From positions 1 through 6,988 of the forward strand of contig JAUQQB010000151.1 in NCBI GenBank assembly GCA_030550075.1: a DNA stretch of 6,988 nucleotides, given 5' to 3'. Shown here one piece after another: positions 5,901-6,988 of the stretch. The notes under the pieces were generated by a model. The model saw only the letters and a program-made list of their open reading frames with translations, did no database searches and had not been told where the DNA came from. Every line of letters starts with the position of its first letter. The stretch's first letter is position 1. The position numbers and the translations under genes were made by a program. The DNA comes from Chloroflexota bacterium (GTDB lineage: Bacteria; Chloroflexota; Anaerolineae; Thermoflexales; Thermoflexaceae).

Positions 5901-6264
5901 CGATCGCGGCGGCTTCCTTCAAGGGCGTCTTATAAGGAAGATGGGGATAGAGGGCCCATGGCGAATAGGGGTTACCATCGATCTTGGCCGCCACGCCGTC
6001 CAGAAGCTTCACCTTGATGCCGCACTGGGTGTTGCACTGCTGACAGACCGTGAAAATCATGTTTTCCGGTCGCCCCAGCGGATAATCGCCCTCCGCCTCC
6101 GGCCGGAAGCTGGCCAGGGTGCGGGCGGCCTGGGTGAAGAGCGCCGTGCCTCCCACCAGCGCGGCGGTCCTCAGGAATTCGCGGCGGGTCAGCCCTGTTC
6201 CCTGGGGCTGCTCCGCGGGCTTCTCCTCCCGGGTCTTCGGGCGCAGATCCATCGCCTTCGTCAT
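2971..6264 (-). CDS. Tat-exported molybdopterin [4Fe-4S] oxidoreductase catalytic subunit, TtrA/SrdA-like
   Basis: This 1097-residue protein is the catalytic subunit of a DMSO-reductase-family enzyme acting outside the cytoplasmic membrane. It begins with a Tat signal: T26-R-R-E-F-L31, then a hydrophobic stretch to about 48. C74-x2-C77-x3-C81 and C126 should hold a [4Fe-4S] cluster. The molybdopterin core follows, with IAIIWGRLKGGRSDF (250-264) and HTTVCQGSLY (281-290), where C285 is the best candidate molybdenum ligand. The C-terminal dinucleotide-binding domain starts near 940 (YEFHLITYRE). Length, Tat signal and position after an NrfD gene fit TtrA (tetrathionate reductase, from the ttrBCA order) or SrdA (selenate); PsrA/PhsA or ArrA-like enzymes are less likely. 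A charged, Lys/Glu-rich segment (about 187-235) is inserted before the core. The start at 6264 is set by AGGAGGT (6270-6276) 5 nt upstream. The substrate is not proven. Confidence 0.88.
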   Translation of the reverse strand: MTKAMDLRPKTREEKPAEQPQGTGLTRREFLRTAALVGGTALFTQAARTLASFRPEAEGDYPLGRPENMIFTVCQQCNTQCGIKVKLLDGVAAKIDGNPYSPWALYPHLPYKTPLKEAAAIDGGICPKGQAGIQTAYDPYRIRVVLKRKPGTRRGENQWITIPFEQAIREIVEGGDLFGEGPVPGLKDLWALRDPKVMKEMGDFVKKIWGEKDPEKKKALVEEFKQKFADHLNTLIDPDHPDLGPKNNQIAIIWGRLKGGRSDFIHRFFGDGLGTVNRHGHTTVCQGSLYFGCKAMSEQFVDGKFSGGAKFYWQADLGNSEFVIFVGASPFEGNYGPPLRVTRITEGLVSGRLKYAVIDPRFSKTAARAWKWIPNKPGTEGAIAMGMIRWIIENQRYDEKYLRNANKAAAKAAGEPTWTNAVWLAKIADDGTPGPFLRASEIGLTTKQEVEKEGKKVTVYVTPEGKEFAYDLLVTMVDGKPVAFDPNDPDNPVVGDLFVDTTLTAPDGKSIRVKSGMQILKESAEKMTIEEYAAEAGIRSQDIVELAREFTRHGKRAAADVHRGVSQHTNGFYNVVAWFTLNLLIGNYDWKGGMIKATTYDYTGAKAKKPFNLGAMNPGKLSPFGISIIRHEVKWQDTTLYDGKYPAKRNWYPLSSDIYQELIPSMGDAYPYPIKILFIYMGSPVYALPAGHTNIEILKDPKKIPLIVACDIVVGETSMYADYIFPDLTYLERWEFAGSHPSVAWKVQPVRQPAIPPFTETVKVYGQEMPLSLEAMLLGLAEALGLPNFGPNGLGEGIPLTHPDHLYLRMVANLAFGEKEDGSDAVPDADDEEVRIFLEARKHLPKSVFDPERWKATVGEDLWRKVVYVLNRGGRFQDFEKAYEGAQVKNKYGQLINLYQEKTATTKSAMTGKPLIGYATYIPAPADVLGNRLEDEKEGYEFHLITYREIFHTKSRTISNYWLLALAPENYVLMNAQDAARLGLKDGDRVRITSPTNPEGVWDLGNGQKRPMVGKVKVIQGIRPGVIAFSLGHGHWAYGASDITIDGVVVRGDPRRATGIHANAAMRVDPYLKNTCLVDPVGGSAVFYDSRVKVEKV

Positions 6265-6319
6265 CCTGCACCTCCTGTCTCTCGGATAGCGGATCTTCAA
6301 TGGCAGGCTCTCCTTCCGC

Positions 6320-6988
6320 TCAGGCGCTGCGCACATGTTCCGGCGTCAGCGGCAGTCGATCGTAAGCGATCAGGAAAATCAACCCGGCCAGGCCGCTGAT
6401 GCCGATGCTCACCGCCCATTCCATCAGGCTGGGGAAGTAGTGGAACTGCAACCGGACGCTGTGGAAGGCCCCGATCAGTTGGGGCAGCTCCGGCACGCTG
6501 AGGGCCGGGAATACGATGTTCGCCCGGGCGGCGGCGAATCCCAGGAGCACCAGGAAACCCGCCAGGGCCGCCCACGGCGGCTCTGTGGCCAGCCGCGGCC
6601 AGAGCAGGATAAGGATCGGCACCACGCTGCCCAGGAAGATCTGGAGGATCCAGAACGCCCACCAGTAACGGCCGAACATCACCTCCATCACCGCCGCAAT
6701 GTTCATCGGCATCCCGCCGTAGACGCTCTGGGAGAAATCCGCCCACAGGAAGTAAAGCTTGATCAGCTGCAACACCAGGGTCAGGATCGCCAGGACCTGA
6801 AGGAGGGAGCGTCGATGCTCATTCGCCGCTCGATCGAAAAGCCCATAGACCAGAAGCAACAGGGCCGCCCCGGAGGCCAGGGAGAAGAAGGGGAATTGCA
6901 CCGGGAACAGGCCCACATGCCAGAAGGGCCGGGCCGCCTGAACCCCTAAGAGGGCCCCCACGCCGCCGCTCAGGAAGAGGGCCAGGAA
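6320..6988 (-). CDS. NrfD/PsrC-family membrane subunit (TtrC-like), 5' end outside the window
   Basis: The visible 222 residues are the C-terminal part of an integral membrane protein that exchanges electrons with the quinone pool for the molybdoenzyme encoded next. Six hydrophobic helices can be seen (about 1-17, 28-51, 61-83, 107-130, 137-156 and 185-209 of the visible part). The family usually has eight to ten, so roughly two to four are missing upstream. Typical NrfD features are the SGG-GALLGV start of a helix, PFFSLASGAALLL, and the polar, aromatic loops between helices. The frame stays open to the window edge, so an internal GTG at 6961 is not taken as the start. It ends 55 nt before the molybdopterin gene on the same strand, consistent with one operon. 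An Fe-S ferredoxin-like subunit would be expected just upstream. Confidence 0.87.
   Translation of the reverse strand, partial: FLALFLSGGVGALLGVQAARPFWHVGLFPVQFPFFSLASGAALLLLVYGLFDRAANEHRRSLLQVLAILTLVLQLIKLYFLWADFSQSVYGGMPMNIAAVMEVMFGRYWWAFWILQIFLGSVVPILILLWPRLATEPPWAALAGFLVLLGFAAARANIVFPALSVPELPQLIGAFHSVRLQFHYFPSLMEWAVSIGISGLAGLIFLIAYDRLPLTPEHVRSA

Noticed and set aside
6265..6336. N-terminal extension of the molybdopterin subunit by 24 residues
   Set aside because: It would overlap the NrfD stop and move the Tat motif far from the N-terminus. AGGAGGT sits 5 nt before the ATG at 6264.
3082..6399. A 1105-codon open frame on the plus strand, antisense to the whole molybdopterin gene
   Set aside because: It mirrors the GC-rich codons of the real gene on the other strand and has no domain, no ribosome site and an arginine, leucine, histidine and glycine-rich composition. 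The minus strand carries clear Tat, Fe-S and molybdopterin motifs.
6320..6961. GTG at 6961 as the start of the NrfD gene
   Set aside because: The frame remains open and hydrophobic to the window edge, and the family needs more helices upstream, so this is an internal codon.

Overview
The window is GC-rich chromosomal bacterial DNA. The mix of genes, G/C-ending codons, strong GGAGG-type ribosome binding sites and compact spacing would suit a thermophilic member of the Chloroflexota, but this is an inference from style. No rRNA or marker gene fixes the taxon. I saw no tRNA, rRNA, CRISPR array, insertion sequence or phage gene.

Layout from left to right. (1) Bases 1-304, minus strand: the N-terminal 101 codons of a ribose-phosphate pyrophosphokinase that runs off the left edge. 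(2) 305-664: a divergent intergenic region with a long imperfect hairpin (442-482) and a good promoter (591-620). (3) 665-1344, plus strand: a type II toxin-antitoxin pair, an AbrB-fold VapB and a PIN-domain VapC overlapping by 19 nt. (4) 1387-1761, minus strand: a small membrane-anchored monohaem cytochrome c, convergent with vapC. (5) 1762-2077: a divergent regulatory region holding a leader inverted repeat and a 15-bp palindrome that closely resembles a Fur-family box. (6) 2078-2866, plus strand: a five-helix membrane protein ending in a striking His-rich repeat tail with seven HEHxHE units. (7) 2901-2935: a perfect 13-bp hairpin between convergent genes. (8) 2971-6988, minus strand: two genes of a respiratory operon, an NrfD/PsrC-type quinol-interacting membrane subunit (5' end outside the window) followed by a large Tat-exported molybdopterin/[4Fe-4S] oxidoreductase of the TtrA/SrdA/PsrA/ArrA type.

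How the genes may work together. The right-hand operon encodes two parts of a membrane-bound, outward-facing molybdoenzyme. The NrfD subunit exchanges electrons with the quinone pool, an Fe-S subunit (expected just upstream, outside the window) relays them, and the molybdopterin subunit reduces or oxidises a substrate outside the membrane. The order membrane subunit then catalytic subunit matches the end of the ttrBCA and srdBCA operons, so tetrathionate or another sulfur, selenium or arsenic oxyanion is the leading idea for substrate. The monohaem cytochrome could be an electron carrier on the same side of the membrane, but it is not in the same operon.

The most intriguing part is the His-tailed membrane protein. 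Its tail looks built to hold many metal ions, and a Fur-like 7-1-7 palindrome overlaps its likely promoter. Together these suggest an undescribed metal-responsive membrane protein. The vapBC pair and the PRPP synthase look unrelated to these respiratory and metal genes.
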